Positions 45,675-55,873 are shown, numbered from the stretch's first letter. The stretch is DNA of 64,000 bases from Ignavibacteria bacterium (GCA_016720835.1 JADKJW010000002.1:248001-312000); one strand, 5' to 3'. Numbers and translations: made by a program. Notes: a model not told the origin generated them from the letters alone.

Positions 45675-46145
45675 ATGAGTTCAGATCACGCACCATTCGA
45701 CGCCATCCTCGCGCGTGTCACGACCCTCGAACGCCAGAACCGACGCATGAAGCGCATGGGCGGCGCGCTTGGCATCGCCCTCCTTGCCCTTGTGTCGATC
45801 AGTTGGATCGCACCGTACGAGCTGGCCACCTTCGAGGGAAAATTCTACCTGCGCGATCGCGACGGCAAATTCAAGGGCGCGCTGCTCGCCGATCCCGAGA
45901 CGGGGCTCGGCAACCTCATCATCGGCACCGCCATCGAAACCGAGGACACCGCCAGCGGCAAGCGCTCGCTGCAGCCGCAGCCGCATATCAGTCTCGGCTA
46001 TCGCAAGGACAACAAGGAGCCCTTCCTTACGCTCTTCGATCGCGCGGGCCGCGTGCGCATCAACCTCGGCGTGGGCAGCGACGGCGAGACGTTTCTCGAG
46101 ACGTACGACAAGAACGGCGCGCTGATGTGGAAGGCGCGGAAATGA
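45675..46145 (+). CDS. Membrane-anchored protein of unknown function
   Basis: 156 aa from the ATG at 45675 (GAGAGGTG upstream). A short coiled N-terminus (ARVTTLERQNRRMKRM) precedes one membrane helix (about 35-52, GALGIALLALVSISWIA); the rest is a beta-rich outward or periplasmic domain made of repeats such as GKFYLRDRDGKFKGALLADP, PHISLGYRKDNKEPFLTLFD and LETYDKNGALMWKARK. Unknown function. Confidence 0.75.
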   Translation: MSSDHAPFDAILARVTTLERQNRRMKRMGGALGIALLALVSISWIAPYELATFEGKFYLRDRDGKFKGALLADPETGLGNLIIGTAIETEDTASGKRSLQPQPHISLGYRKDNKEPFLTLFDRAGRVRINLGVGSDGETFLETYDKNGALMWKARK

Positions 46146-46242
46146 TTTTGGTTCAGAGCGGAATCGACAAGCGGGACGCTTGCCTGCACGCCGAAGCTGA
46201 GCAGCGCGAAGCGAAGGCGTGTCCCACCCTGGCGGGGTTGGT

Positions 46243-47478
46243 TCAGATCGGAACGGTGCGCGCCCACTGACCGAACTGCTTGAGTTCCTCGAGGCGGCAG
46301 GACCAGACGAGTTCGCCGTTCCAGACGGTCATGTCGGGACAGCCGTCGCACATGTTCTGGTAGCCGTTGGGCAGGAAATCGACGGGCTGGATGATCATCA
46401 CGCTCTGGTAATGCAGGCCGTCGAACAGCCGCGCCGGACTCGTCATCAGGGAACGCAGGTAGCTGCCGGCGGCGCTGCGGACGCCGCGGTCGAACGGCGA
46501 GAACAGGAGCATCGAGCGGCCCTTCGCGGCGAGGTGCGGTTTCGCGTACGCGAGGTACCGGCCGGTGAAAAGATGATGTCCCGCCTGCATCGTCTCCATG
46601 AATTTCGGACCGATGTATCCGTGAATCGCCTGCTTCGTGCCGATGCGGCCGGCGAGCAGCCACTTGAAGGAATCCGCCTGCTCCGTGCCGTTCAGGTAGG
46701 CGCAGGGCGAGAACTCGGGGAAGCGCTCGCGGATGGTCGCGACGAGATCGGGGGCTTTCATGTCCACCTGCCGCGAGCCCTCCTCGTGGTAGTGGAGATC
46801 GGCGTAGGCGATCTTTTCGCCGCCGACGTACCAGTCGTACGGAAGCTGCGGGACGGCCTGCCGGTACAGGATGAACACCATGACCTGCACGATGTCGATA
46901 TGCGCCGCGGCCCAGGCCATCAGGTCGGGGACCTGTTCGCGCGTGTCCTCGTACACTGTGGAATTGAAGGAGCAGGAGATGCCGCCCGCTTCGGCGAGCA
47001 TTTCCGCGTACTCGAGGCGCAGCGCGTTCAGCTCGATTTCGTTTTTCTGCTTCCATCCCGGACGCCCCTGGCGGCTGTCCACGTGGAAGGTGAACCCCAT
47101 GACGCCCGCGCGCTTCAGCTCCCGGAGCAGATCCATCGACAGCGCGGCGCCGTTGGTGTTGAGGATGGGCTTGATGCCCGCGTCGGCGACGCTGCGCACG
47201 ATCTCGACGATCTCCGGGTGCAGCAGCGGATCGCCGCCCGCGATCGAAATCCCGTCGCAATTCCGGAGCCGCTTGAACGTCTCGATCTCCGTCCGCACTT
47301 CATCGATCGTCTTGTGCCCGCCCGCCACGTTCTCCCGATAGCAGCCGTCGCAGGCGAGATTGCATGCCGACGTCGGCTCGAGCCAGGATATCGCGTTGTC
47401 CGGCAGATTCCACGGGAGGCGGTACATCGCGCGGTGGTCGAGGGCGGGAGCGGCGATACTCTCGGGGTGCGTTTTCAT
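46243..47478 (-). CDS. Radical SAM enzyme of unknown specificity
   Basis: 411 aa from the ATG at 47478. The SAM-cluster motif is CNLACDGCYREN (CxxxCxxC), followed by ISIAGGDPLLHPEI (GGE-like SAM-binding strand) and LNTNGAAL. Near the C-terminus a second Cys group (MCDGCPDMTVWNGELVWSC) suggests an auxiliary cluster or binding site. The upstream frame runs into low-complexity sequence and is not used. No neighbour indicates the pathway. Confidence 0.85.
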   Translation of the reverse strand: MKTHPESIAAPALDHRAMYRLPWNLPDNAISWLEPTSACNLACDGCYRENVAGGHKTIDEVRTEIETFKRLRNCDGISIAGGDPLLHPEIVEIVRSVADAGIKPILNTNGAALSMDLLRELKRAGVMGFTFHVDSRQGRPGWKQKNEIELNALRLEYAEMLAEAGGISCSFNSTVYEDTREQVPDLMAWAAAHIDIVQVMVFILYRQAVPQLPYDWYVGGEKIAYADLHYHEEGSRQVDMKAPDLVATIRERFPEFSPCAYLNGTEQADSFKWLLAGRIGTKQAIHGYIGPKFMETMQAGHHLFTGRYLAYAKPHLAAKGRSMLLFSPFDRGVRSAAGSYLRSLMTSPARLFDGLHYQSVMIIQPVDFLPNGYQNMCDGCPDMTVWNGELVWSCRLEELKQFGQWARTVPI

Positions 47479-47499
47479 TGATCCATGTGAAATGATGGG

Positions 47500-47582
47500 G
47501 GTACGGGGGCAAGGTTGAAGGTTGAAGGATGAAGGTTGAAGGGGACAAGTGAAAGGTGACAGGTTGCAAGTGAAAGATGACA
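47500..47582. repeat. Degenerate purine-rich repeats (GAAGGTTGAAGGATGAAGG type)
   Basis: Immediately upstream of the radical SAM gene, imperfect units such as GAAGGTTGAAGGATGAAGGTTGAAGG and GTGACAGGTTGCAAGTGAAAGATGACAGGTGA. Their complement resembles the pyrimidine-rich stretch at about 56745-56820. No gene. Confidence 0.6.
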
Positions 47583-47633
47583 GGTGATAAGATTCCGGTT
47601 TACCCTTCACCCTGCACAATTCACCGTATCGGA

Positions 47634-47703
47634 TTCATCCTTCATCCTTCATCCTTCATCCTTCATCCTTCATCCTTCATCCTTCATCCTTCATCCTTCA
47701 TCC
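47634..47703. repeat. Heptamer tandem repeat (TTCATCC)10
   Basis: Ten perfect copies of TTCATCC in a row. The array runs into the 3' end of the polyphosphate kinase gene: read on the minus strand its GGATGAA units supply the last codons (DEG) and the TGA stop at 47691. Copy number probably varies between strains. Not a CRISPR (no spacers). Confidence 0.92.
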
Positions 47704-49925
47704 TTGTCGTCATCGTCGTCGCGTTCCTTGAGTGCGCGGTACGCGCTCTCGGTGCTTCGGATGAAATGGGTCATGATATCGACGGGCGCATTGCCGTCCT
47801 GCCGGGCGGGGCGCGTGTAGGAACCATCCGACTGCAGTTCGTAGGCGTCGATGCCGTCTTGAAGGAACACGGGAAGGATGTCGTTGAGGATGCGGTTCTT
47901 GACGGCGCGGTCTTCGACGAGTGCCATGATCTCGACGCGACGGTTGAGGTTGCGTGGCATCCAGTCCGCGCTGCTGATGTAGACCTCATCTTTGCCGCCG
48001 TTGCCGAAGACGAAGACGCGGCTGTGCTCGAGGAAGCGGCCGAGCACGCTGCGCACGCGGATGGTGTCGCTGATGCCGGGGAGACCCGGCCGCAGGCAGC
48101 AGATTCCGCGGACGATGAGTTCGATGCTCACGCCCGCCTGCGAGGCGCGGTACAGGGCGCGGATGATCTGCGCGTCCACGAGCGCGTTCATTTTCGCGAC
48201 GATGCGGCCGGGGCGTTCGGGGGTGTGCTCGGTCGCCTCGCGCTGAATGAGCGCGAGCAACTTCTGGCGCATCGAGATCGGCGCGACGATGATCTGGTTC
48301 CACTCGGTTTGATGCGAATAGCCGGTCAGGTAGTTGAACAGCGCGGATGCTTCATAGCCGATCTCTTCCCGGCAGGTCAGCATTCCGAAATCGGTGTACA
48401 ACTTCGCGGTCGTCTCGTTGTAATTCCCCGTGCCGATATGCGCATAGGTGCGCAGGCCCTTCTTCTCCCTGCGCACGACGATCGCGACCTTGCAGTGCGT
48501 CTTGAGTCCGATGATGCCGTACACCACGTGCACGCCGGCGCGCTCGAGCGCGCGCGCCCAGAGAATGTTGTTTTCCTCGTCGAAGCGGGCCTTCAGTTCG
48601 ACGAAGGCGGTCACCTGCTTGCCGTTTTCCGCGGCGCGGGCGAGCGCCTTGACGATGGTCGATTCACCGCCGCCCGCGCGATACAGCGTCTGCTTGATGG
48701 CGAGGACCTTGGGATCGTCGGCCGCCGTCTCGATGAAATCGGCCACGGCGCCGAAAGAATCGTACGGATGGTGCAGGAAAATGTCGCCGCGCTTGATGGC
48801 GTTGAAAATGTCCGCGTCGCCGCGCAGCTGGGCGACGGGACGCGGCACGAAGGGCTTGTCGCGCAGGGTTTTCTTGTTGAGGCGCGAGAGCTCCATGAAG
48901 TCCGCGATATTCATCGGGCCTTCGATATTGTACAGGTCGCGGTCGGCGAGATGCATGGCCCGCATGAGCGCCTTGCGCTGTTTCTTCGGCATGCGGTGGT
49001 CGATCTCCAGGCGCACGACGGCGCCCCAGCGGCGACGGCGCACCTGCTCCTCGATGGTCTTGAGCAGGTCCGACGCCTCGTCGTCCGCGATCTCGAGATC
49101 GGCATTTCGTGTGACGCGGAAGCGGTACCAGTCGCGCACCTGCAGGCCCGGAAAGAGCGCGTCGGCATTCGCCGCGATGATCTCGCCGAGCAGGGCGTAA
49201 TGCGTGCCGCGGCGGTAGGTCGGAATGGAGACGAGACGCGGCAGGATGGGCGGCACCTGCACCACGGCGATGCGGTCCTCGTTCGTCACCGAATCGGTGA
49301 TCGTCATCAGCAGATTGAGGGAGCGGTTGAGCAGATGCGGAAACGGGTGTCCCGGATCGATGGCCAGGGGCGTCAGCACCGGGAACACGTCGTCGTAGAA
49401 ATACTGCTCGCACCAGGCGCGCGCCGCGTCGTCCATGTCCTCGTAACTGCGGATGTGGACGGCCTCCTTCTCGAGCCCCGGAATGACATCGTTGACGTAG
49501 CAATCCGATATCGCCTTCATCATGCGCGCGACCTCGTCGTGGATTTCGTCGAGCGCTTCGTCGGGACTCAGTCCGTCCGGCGGAACGTCGGGCACGCCGA
49601 GCGCGAGTTGTTCCTGCAGTCCCGCGACGCGAATCATGAAAAACTCGTCGAGATTCGAGGACGTGATGGCGAGGAACTTCAGCCGCTCGAGCAACGGGAC
49701 CGCCGGATCGAGCGCCTCGTGCAGCACGCGCCAGTTGAAGTCCAGCCAGCTCAGTTCGCGGTTGAAATAGAGTTTCGGGTCGTACAGATCGGTGATCACC
49801 TCGCGGGCGCTGCGGTCGCCCATCTTGACCGGCGAAATGGCCTCTTCCGGACGCACTTCGCCCGCCGCGGCGTCCTGCGCCTTCGCGTACAAATGGTGAA
49901 TGTTGGTGGTCGTGTTATCCGGCAT
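47691..49925 (-). CDS. ppk1: Polyphosphate kinase 1
   Basis: 744 aa from the ATG at 49925. PPK1 landmarks: YFNRELSWLDFNWRVL and FLAITSSNLDEFFMIRVAGL near the N-terminus; KRGDIFLHHPYDSF; the autophosphorylated His in LKTHCKVAIVVRRE (about residue 476); YAHIGTGNYNE; the second His in EHSRVFVF (about 634); and SSADWMPRNLNRRVE. It polymerises the gamma-phosphate of ATP into polyphosphate. The last residues (DDDDDKDEG) lie at the edge of the TTCATCC array. Single gene. Confidence 0.97.
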   Translation of the reverse strand: MPDNTTTNIHHLYAKAQDAAAGEVRPEEAISPVKMGDRSAREVITDLYDPKLYFNRELSWLDFNWRVLHEALDPAVPLLERLKFLAITSSNLDEFFMIRVAGLQEQLALGVPDVPPDGLSPDEALDEIHDEVARMMKAISDCYVNDVIPGLEKEAVHIRSYEDMDDAARAWCEQYFYDDVFPVLTPLAIDPGHPFPHLLNRSLNLLMTITDSVTNEDRIAVVQVPPILPRLVSIPTYRRGTHYALLGEIIAANADALFPGLQVRDWYRFRVTRNADLEIADDEASDLLKTIEEQVRRRRWGAVVRLEIDHRMPKKQRKALMRAMHLADRDLYNIEGPMNIADFMELSRLNKKTLRDKPFVPRPVAQLRGDADIFNAIKRGDIFLHHPYDSFGAVADFIETAADDPKVLAIKQTLYRAGGGESTIVKALARAAENGKQVTAFVELKARFDEENNILWARALERAGVHVVYGIIGLKTHCKVAIVVRREKKGLRTYAHIGTGNYNETTAKLYTDFGMLTCREEIGYEASALFNYLTGYSHQTEWNQIIVAPISMRQKLLALIQREATEHTPERPGRIVAKMNALVDAQIIRALYRASQAGVSIELIVRGICCLRPGLPGISDTIRVRSVLGRFLEHSRVFVFGNGGKDEVYISSADWMPRNLNRRVEIMALVEDRAVKNRILNDILPVFLQDGIDAYELQSDGSYTRPARQDGNAPVDIMTHFIRSTESAYRALKERDDDDDKDEG

Positions 49926-50120
49926 GGCCCGAACCTCTCTGCATGAGCGTGAATCGAGGAATCTACAAAGATTTCACGAGGAAAGGATGCGAGGCACGGG
50001 ATGGCACGGGAATGCAAAAATAAATATGCTGATTTCGGATTTTCAAGGGGTATATTCCGTATTGCTGATCCGTCCCCGCCTTCCCTTCCCATCCTGCACC
50101 TGTCATCGAGGAGAGAACTC

Positions 50121-53100
50121 ATGAAGACTGGCTTCCTGATGCTCGCCGCAATACTGGCGACCGTCACCCCTCCAGGGAACCTGCTTGCGCAGATCGGTCC
50201 CGCTCCTGCGCCGCATACGACGACGGCGTCGACCGTGACGAACGACAAGTACGATTTCATCAGCATCAACTCCGTGCTGATGCACTTCTCGAACAACGGG
50301 AGTCTCGGTCACAATCCCGCCACGGATGGCGCCGGTTTCGAATGGCCAAAGGGTTCGGGAAAGACCATGATCTTTCAAGATGGCCTCGTGCACGGCGGAC
50401 TGGTGCAAGGCGAAGTCCGCGTCGGCGGCTCCACATACCGGTATGGATGGCAGGCGGGAGCCATCGATAGCATCGGCCTCGCGAGAGATCCCGCCGATCC
50501 GGGCAATCGCATCTACCGGATGCGGCGCGTCGGTCGGACCGCGTTCGACGCCCTCCCCGCGCCCGAGCAACAGCGGCTTCGCGCCGACTTCAACGAATGG
50601 CCTGTGCGCGACGGCATGCCCTTCCTCGACGCGAATGCGAACGGCAGATACGATCCCGATTTCGATGCCTGGCTGGACGACAGCGCGGCGGCGGACAAAC
50701 CCTGGTTCATCGGCGACGAGTTCTTCTGCTTCTTCGCAAACGACTTGAATTTCGCGCGGACCTCGAACCTCTACGGTACCGATCCGATCGGGCTCGAGAT
50801 CCGTACCATGATCTGGGCCTACGACAGGCCGGGGCCGTTGCAGAACACCGTCTTCGTGAAGCATGTGATCGTCAACAAGGGTAAAAAGGCCTACGACAAC
50901 GTCTACTTCGCACGCTGGGCGGACCCCGATCTGGGAGACGCCAACGACGATTTCGTTGGAGTCGATACCGCACGCAACATGGCGCTCGTCTACAATGGCA
51001 GAGCGCGCGACAACATGTACGGACAGCCCCCCGCATTGGGCATCCGCATGCTGCAGGGGCCGGTGGAAAGCGATCCTGGCGGCACTGCGCTGTTCGGTTT
51101 CGACACACGAGCCGGGCTTTCGAACATGCCGATAAACAGTTTCTCCTTCTACATCAACAGCGACAATGTGTACGTGGATCCGGATCTCGGCGTTCCAAAG
51201 GGATCCACGCAAATGTACAATTACCTCCGATCGCTGCTGTACAGCGGCGCGCCCTTCACGGATCCGATCACGAAGACTCGCACGCCATTCTGCCTCGCCG
51301 GCGATCCCGTATCGCAGACGGGATGGAACGACGGACTCGTGCACAGCGCGGGCGACCGCCGTCTGATGATGGGCGCGGGACCGGTCACGATGCTCCAGGG
51401 CGACACGCAGGAGGTCGCCTACGCCTGGATCGCCACGCAGCAGACAACCGTTGCGAGGAGCATTTCCTCGGTGCGCGACATGTCGGACCTCGTGCATCTC
51501 TTCTACCGTCATCTCGATCTGGGCGATATCATGCCCGAGCTGGTCAGCACGGTGAGCTATCCGACGCCCGACTCGGCGAGAGTTTTCGTTCGCGCCACAC
51601 TCCCGCTCGCGCTCTCCGCCACAGGTACCACGACGCGCAAGGACGGCAGCATTGCAGGCCAATTCGCCCTGTACGATGACGGCATGCACGATGACGGCGC
51701 TCCAGGCGACCAGATGTTCGCTGGAACGTGGATATCGCCACGCAGCGTGTCCGGGGTGAATTGTACTGTCACGGCGACCTACACCGGCTCTGTGACCTAC
51801 ACCTGGCCCGCCGGCCGCTGCCTCCCGCTCGCGGGCACCGCCACGGCATCGCTCCATGCCGTGGAATCCGACCATCTGAACTTCGACCATGTCGCGAATC
51901 CCGGGGAGAATGTTCTCGTGAGCGTCGAAGTGCGGAACACGACGCCGCTGCCGCTCGGACCTTGGCGCGTCTCCAACGACGGCTTCGACGACGGCATTCC
52001 CGTGTCCGTGGCAATCGATTCCGTGCTTGCGCCGTCCGCCACGGCGTGGCGCCCGTACGCGGTCGCAGACACGAAAAGTTACCTTTCGATGAACATCCCC
52101 GCGAGCGCCGGAGATGCGGAGGTGTTCCGCATGCCCGTCGTCATTGAAGAAACGAACAACAACTGCTGGTGCGACACGATGCTGGTGATGGCGCACAGCT
52201 TCGCGACTCCGGTCGCCGACTCTCTCACCATGCATACCGCCGGACCAGCCACAGGCACCTTCGGATGGCGCGTCGTTCAGTCCGACAGTCTGGTCGACCA
52301 CGCCTACCGCATCACCGTGCAGGGGTCCGAGTACGATTCGCTGCACCATGTGCGAATTGCGGACCTGACGATTCCAAGAATCGTCGCGGCGGACCTTCCC
52401 CTGCCGACCGTCTACGCGCACGAAGGCGCGGTGACCGGCGGTTGGAAGCTCACGCGCGGAAACGTGGTGGAAAACTGGTTGGACAGCACCGACGATTCCT
52501 GGATGGGCGACACCCCAATGCTGCACGTGCAGTACCTCCCAGCGTCGCACCTGTGGTACAGGGAGACCATGCCATTCGATGCCGGTCTGCTCTTCTTCGG
52601 CAGCGCTCTCGGACGTCTCGATCTGCTTCCGGTCAAACTCGTTTTCGATACGCAGCACCCTCAGCGAGCCTACCAGTTCCTGCGAGGAGGCACTCCCAAT
52701 TACGGTTGCACCGGGTATTTCGATATTCCTGTGCGGGCATTCGATATGTCGAATCCCGGAGCGCCGCGTCAGATCTCCCTCGCCTTCGTCGAACAGAAAG
52801 GAGGCGCGCAGCAGAATAACACATGGGATCCGAAGAGTACCACGGACCGCGAGTATCTGTTCGTGCTGAACTCTGACTACGCGGCGAATCCGGATCCTGC
52901 AATGCTCGCGTACAAGATCAATGCGGACGCTGTTTCGATGCCGATTCTCTACGCCGGATGGATCATCCCGGACACCCCGAATTCCGCCTTCATCGACGGC
53001 GATTCGCTGCTGTTCACCCCCGTCATTCCCGTCACGCAACGCGATACCTTCATCATTCATCCGTTCGCGCCGCGCGCTGCTCTTTCACTCCCCGGCGTGC

Positions 53101-54224
53101 CCGCACTCGTTGCTCCGCACGACACCGCAACGGGGATTCCTCTCACGGCATCCCTTCAGTGGTCGCCTGCTGCCGGGGCCGAATTCTACACGGTGCAAAT
53201 CGCGAGCAACGCGGGCTTCACCGCCAAGGTGCGCACGCTTCACGGAATTGCGGGCACGGAAACTGCCGTTCCGAATCTCGCGCTGTACGCGAAATACTTC
53301 TGGCGCGTTTCCGCCTTCAATGCGGCGGGCGACGGCGCCTGGTCCGAGGTGCGAAGCTTCACGACGGGGACGCAATTCCACGCGCCGCCGCCCGTCACCC
53401 TCGAGCCGCAAAACGGGTCGTTCGGAACCGACACGCTGCCGACGTTCCGTTGGGGTTCCGTGCCGGAGGCCACGGCGTACCAGTTGCAGGTGAGCGACGC
53501 GCAGTTCCGCGAGCCGTACGATCTCGACGTGATCGTGTTCGATACGGTGTATCATTCGACGCGACGGCTCCGGAGCAATTCCACGGCATGGCGCGTGCGC
53601 GTGATGCACGAATCGAACCAGGGGACATGGTCGCCCTTGCGAACCTTCAGTTCCACCGCCGCCGTACCCGCGCTGCTGTTTCCGGCGGACGGAACAGGCC
53701 TTCACGGGCCGGACACTGTATTGCAGTGGGTTCCAGCGACAGGAGCTGCGGCATACCGGTTGCAGGTCGACACCAGCGCCTCTTTCGGGACATCGTTCGA
53801 CACCGTCGGTGTGACGGGGACTTCCGCGTACGTCCGGAACCTCGAACATGACAAGCGCTACTTCTGGCGGGTGAGTTCTTTGAATTTCGCCGGCCAGAGC
53901 GATTGGTCGCCCGTGTGGACGTTCTTCTCGGAAATTTTTGTTGCTGTCGATAACTCCCAGAGCCCCGGAATCGGCTTCGAACTGGATGTTTCCCCGCAGC
54001 CGGCGCGCGATTTCGTGACCGTGGAGTTGCGGAGCCTGGATGGCAATTCCGTTTCAGTCACCTTGAACGACGCGCTGGGACGAAGCGTCGAGGAACGGAC
54101 CCTCCACGCGGCAGAGACGCTGACACTCCGCTTCTCCGTCGCGTCGCTGCCGCCCGGGTTGTATGTCGTTCGCGCGGTGTGCGGCAAGGAGACGCGCACG
54201 CGGCGGGTGATTGTGTCGCGATAA
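50121..54224 (+). CDS. Very large secreted protein with FN3-like domains and T9SS tail
   Basis: 1367 aa from the ATG at 50121 (GAGGAGAG upstream); signal peptide MKTGFLMLAAILATVTPPGN. N-terminal ~900 residues have no named domain but resemble large FCB secreted proteins that open with a conserved block (TNDKYDFISINSVLMHFSNN, YGWQAGAIDSIG). From about residue 1000 there are three fibronectin-III-like units (SLQWSPAAGAEFYTVQIASN, TFRWGSVPEATAYQLQVSDA, VLQWVPATGAAAYRLQVDTS), then the T9SS domain (VSPQPARDFVTV, LNDALGRSVEE, PPGLYVVRAVC). Probably an adhesin or surface scaffold. Confidence 0.9.
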   Translation: MKTGFLMLAAILATVTPPGNLLAQIGPAPAPHTTTASTVTNDKYDFISINSVLMHFSNNGSLGHNPATDGAGFEWPKGSGKTMIFQDGLVHGGLVQGEVRVGGSTYRYGWQAGAIDSIGLARDPADPGNRIYRMRRVGRTAFDALPAPEQQRLRADFNEWPVRDGMPFLDANANGRYDPDFDAWLDDSAAADKPWFIGDEFFCFFANDLNFARTSNLYGTDPIGLEIRTMIWAYDRPGPLQNTVFVKHVIVNKGKKAYDNVYFARWADPDLGDANDDFVGVDTARNMALVYNGRARDNMYGQPPALGIRMLQGPVESDPGGTALFGFDTRAGLSNMPINSFSFYINSDNVYVDPDLGVPKGSTQMYNYLRSLLYSGAPFTDPITKTRTPFCLAGDPVSQTGWNDGLVHSAGDRRLMMGAGPVTMLQGDTQEVAYAWIATQQTTVARSISSVRDMSDLVHLFYRHLDLGDIMPELVSTVSYPTPDSARVFVRATLPLALSATGTTTRKDGSIAGQFALYDDGMHDDGAPGDQMFAGTWISPRSVSGVNCTVTATYTGSVTYTWPAGRCLPLAGTATASLHAVESDHLNFDHVANPGENVLVSVEVRNTTPLPLGPWRVSNDGFDDGIPVSVAIDSVLAPSATAWRPYAVADTKSYLSMNIPASAGDAEVFRMPVVIEETNNNCWCDTMLVMAHSFATPVADSLTMHTAGPATGTFGWRVVQSDSLVDHAYRITVQGSEYDSLHHVRIADLTIPRIVAADLPLPTVYAHEGAVTGGWKLTRGNVVENWLDSTDDSWMGDTPMLHVQYLPASHLWYRETMPFDAGLLFFGSALGRLDLLPVKLVFDTQHPQRAYQFLRGGTPNYGCTGYFDIPVRAFDMSNPGAPRQISLAFVEQKGGAQQNNTWDPKSTTDREYLFVLNSDYAANPDPAMLAYKINADAVSMPILYAGWIIPDTPNSAFIDGDSLLFTPVIPVTQRDTFIIHPFAPRAALSLPGVPALVAPHDTATGIPLTASLQWSPAAGAEFYTVQIASNAGFTAKVRTLHGIAGTETAVPNLALYAKYFWRVSAFNAAGDGAWSEVRSFTTGTQFHAPPPVTLEPQNGSFGTDTLPTFRWGSVPEATAYQLQVSDAQFREPYDLDVIVFDTVYHSTRRLRSNSTAWRVRVMHESNQGTWSPLRTFSSTAAVPALLFPADGTGLHGPDTVLQWVPATGAAAYRLQVDTSASFGTSFDTVGVTGTSAYVRNLEHDKRYFWRVSSLNFAGQSDWSPVWTFFSEIFVAVDNSQSPGIGFELDVSPQPARDFVTVELRSLDGNSVSVTLNDALGRSVEERTLHAAETLTLRFSVASLPPGLYVVRAVCGKETRTRRVIVSR

Positions 54225-54256
54225 CGTCTCTGCAGCTGGAAGCGTCTGCTTGAGAA

Positions 54257-54292
54257 ACACCGGGACGGTCCGTGTATGGATCGTCCCGGTGT
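54257..54292 (+). terminator. Rho-independent terminator of the 50121 gene
   Basis: An ACACCGGGACG arm (54257-54267) pairs with CGTCCCGGTGT (54282-54292), extended by GTCC/GGAT around a 6-base loop (GTGTAT), followed by CTTGTTC. It lies 33 bases after the stop at 54224 and separates the T9SS gene from the lipid A block. Confidence 0.75.
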
Positions 54293-54460
54293 CTTGTTCA
54301 TCGTCACGCGGGGAATCGACCATGGCATGTGGCCGGATCAGCATCCGAAGCGAGGGGGCAGGGACACAGAGGCGGAGGCTCCCATCGGCGCTTCGTTGGT
54401 TTTCCCGCCCGTTCTCAATACATTGCTTCGATTTATTCGCCACGAACAGCCACACCATAC

Positions 54461-55873
54461 ATGCTTGTCAACCAATGCACGATCGAGAGTCCGGTCTCCT
54501 ATTCGGGGACGGGGCTTCACACCGGCGCCACGACGACGCTGACCTTCAAACCCGCTCCCGAGAACTACGGGATCCGCTTCGTCCGTACGGACCTCGGCGG
54601 CAATCCCGAGATTCCGGCCCTCGTGGAGTACGTGGTGGACGTCTCGCGGGGCACCACGCTCGGGCACGGCGACATCAAGGTCTACACCGTGGAGCACGTG
54701 CTCGCAGCCGTGGCGGGACTGCAGATCGACAATCTCATGATCGAGGTCGACGGCATCGAACCGCCGCTCGGCGACGGCAGCGCGATGCCCTTCGTGGAAG
54801 CCCTCCGCAAGGCGGGCATCGTGCGGCAGGCCGCGCCGAAGGACTACCTCGTCATCGATCGCACCATCCAGTACTCGAACCACGAGAAGGAAGTCGACAT
54901 CGTCGCGCTGCCGCTGGACGATTTCCGGATGACCGTCATGGTCGATTACAAGAATCCCGCGCTCGGCAGCCAGCACACGGGGCTCTTCGATCTCGAGCAG
55001 GAATTCGTCGACGAGTTCGCGCCGGCGCGCACCTTCTGTTTCCTCACGGAGATCGAGGCGCTGCACGACGCCGGGCTCATCAAGGGCGGATCGCTCGACA
55101 GCGCGGTCGTCATCGTGGACCGCGATCTCGACGCCGCCGAGCTGAAGAAACTGCAGAAAAAGCTTGAACTCGACGAGACCATCCACCTCAACGATCACGG
55201 GTTCCTGAACGACATCACGCTGCGCTACCGGAACGAACCGGCGCGGCACAAGGCTCTCGATCTCCTCGGCGATCTCACGCTCGTCGGCGTGCCGCTCAAG
55301 GCGCAGATTCTCGCGGCGCGTCCGGGCCACGCGAGCAACGTCGAGTTCGCGAAGATGATCCGGAAGCTCTATCTCGAAAAACGGCTCGTCAAGAAATACC
55401 AGGTCGAGAAGAAGGAAGGCGTGGTGCTCGACATCAACGCCATCATGGGGATCCTTCCGCACCGCTACCCGTTCCTGCTCGTCGACCGCATCATCAGCCT
55501 GGAACTCGACAAGAAAATCGTCGGGCTGAAAAACGTGACCATGAACGAGCCGTTTTTCCAGGGACATTTCCCCGGAAGGCCGGTCATGCCCGGCGTGCTC
55601 ATCATCGAAGCCATGGCGCAGTGCGGCGGCATCCTGATGCTGAACGCGCTCGACAAGGGCGCGAACAACATCGCGTACTTCTCCTCCATCGACCACGCGA
55701 AGTTCCGCAGGCCCGTTCTGCCGGGCGATCAGCTCATTTTCGAAATCGAGCAGATCCACAAGCGTCGCACGCTGATCCACTTCCGCGGCAAGGCCTTCGT
55801 CGACGGGCAGCTCGTGGCCGAAGCCGAGATGATGGCCGCGCTGGCCAGCTCCCCCGCCCCGCCGACATCGTAA
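54461..55873 (+). CDS. lpxC/fabZ: Fused UDP-3-O-acyl-GlcNAc deacetylase / (3R)-hydroxyacyl-ACP dehydratase
   Basis: 470 aa from the ATG at 54461. LpxC half: GLHTGATTTLTF, zinc ligand region VEHVLAAVAGL (about residue 78), FCFLTEIEAL, HKALDLLGDLTLVG (His and Asp ligands), ARPGHASN. FabZ half from about residue 325: ILPHRYPFLLVDRI (catalytic His), GHFPGRPVMPGVLIIEAMAQ (catalytic Glu). The first enzyme commits lipid A synthesis; the second dehydrates hydroxyacyl-ACP. This fusion is typical of the Bacteroidota/Chlorobiota. First gene of the lpx unit. Confidence 0.97.
   Translation: MLVNQCTIESPVSYSGTGLHTGATTTLTFKPAPENYGIRFVRTDLGGNPEIPALVEYVVDVSRGTTLGHGDIKVYTVEHVLAAVAGLQIDNLMIEVDGIEPPLGDGSAMPFVEALRKAGIVRQAAPKDYLVIDRTIQYSNHEKEVDIVALPLDDFRMTVMVDYKNPALGSQHTGLFDLEQEFVDEFAPARTFCFLTEIEALHDAGLIKGGSLDSAVVIVDRDLDAAELKKLQKKLELDETIHLNDHGFLNDITLRYRNEPARHKALDLLGDLTLVGVPLKAQILAARPGHASNVEFAKMIRKLYLEKRLVKKYQVEKKEGVVLDINAIMGILPHRYPFLLVDRIISLELDKKIVGLKNVTMNEPFFQGHFPGRPVMPGVLIIEAMAQCGGILMLNALDKGANNIAYFSSIDHAKFRRPVLPGDQLIFEIEQIHKRRTLIHFRGKAFVDGQLVAEAEMMAALASSPAPPTS

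Noticed and set aside
47634..47703. Possible CRISPR array
   Set aside because: Perfect 7-base tandem units without spacers and no cas genes in the window.
47577..49946. 789-codon plus-strand open frame opposite polyphosphate kinase
   Set aside because: The minus strand encodes a full PPK1 with catalytic His motifs. The plus frame begins inside the heptamer repeat and has no recognisable domain.
50103..53060. 985-codon minus-strand open frame opposite the large T9SS protein
   Set aside because: The plus strand has a signal peptide, FN3-like units and a T9SS tail; the minus translation shows no family features.
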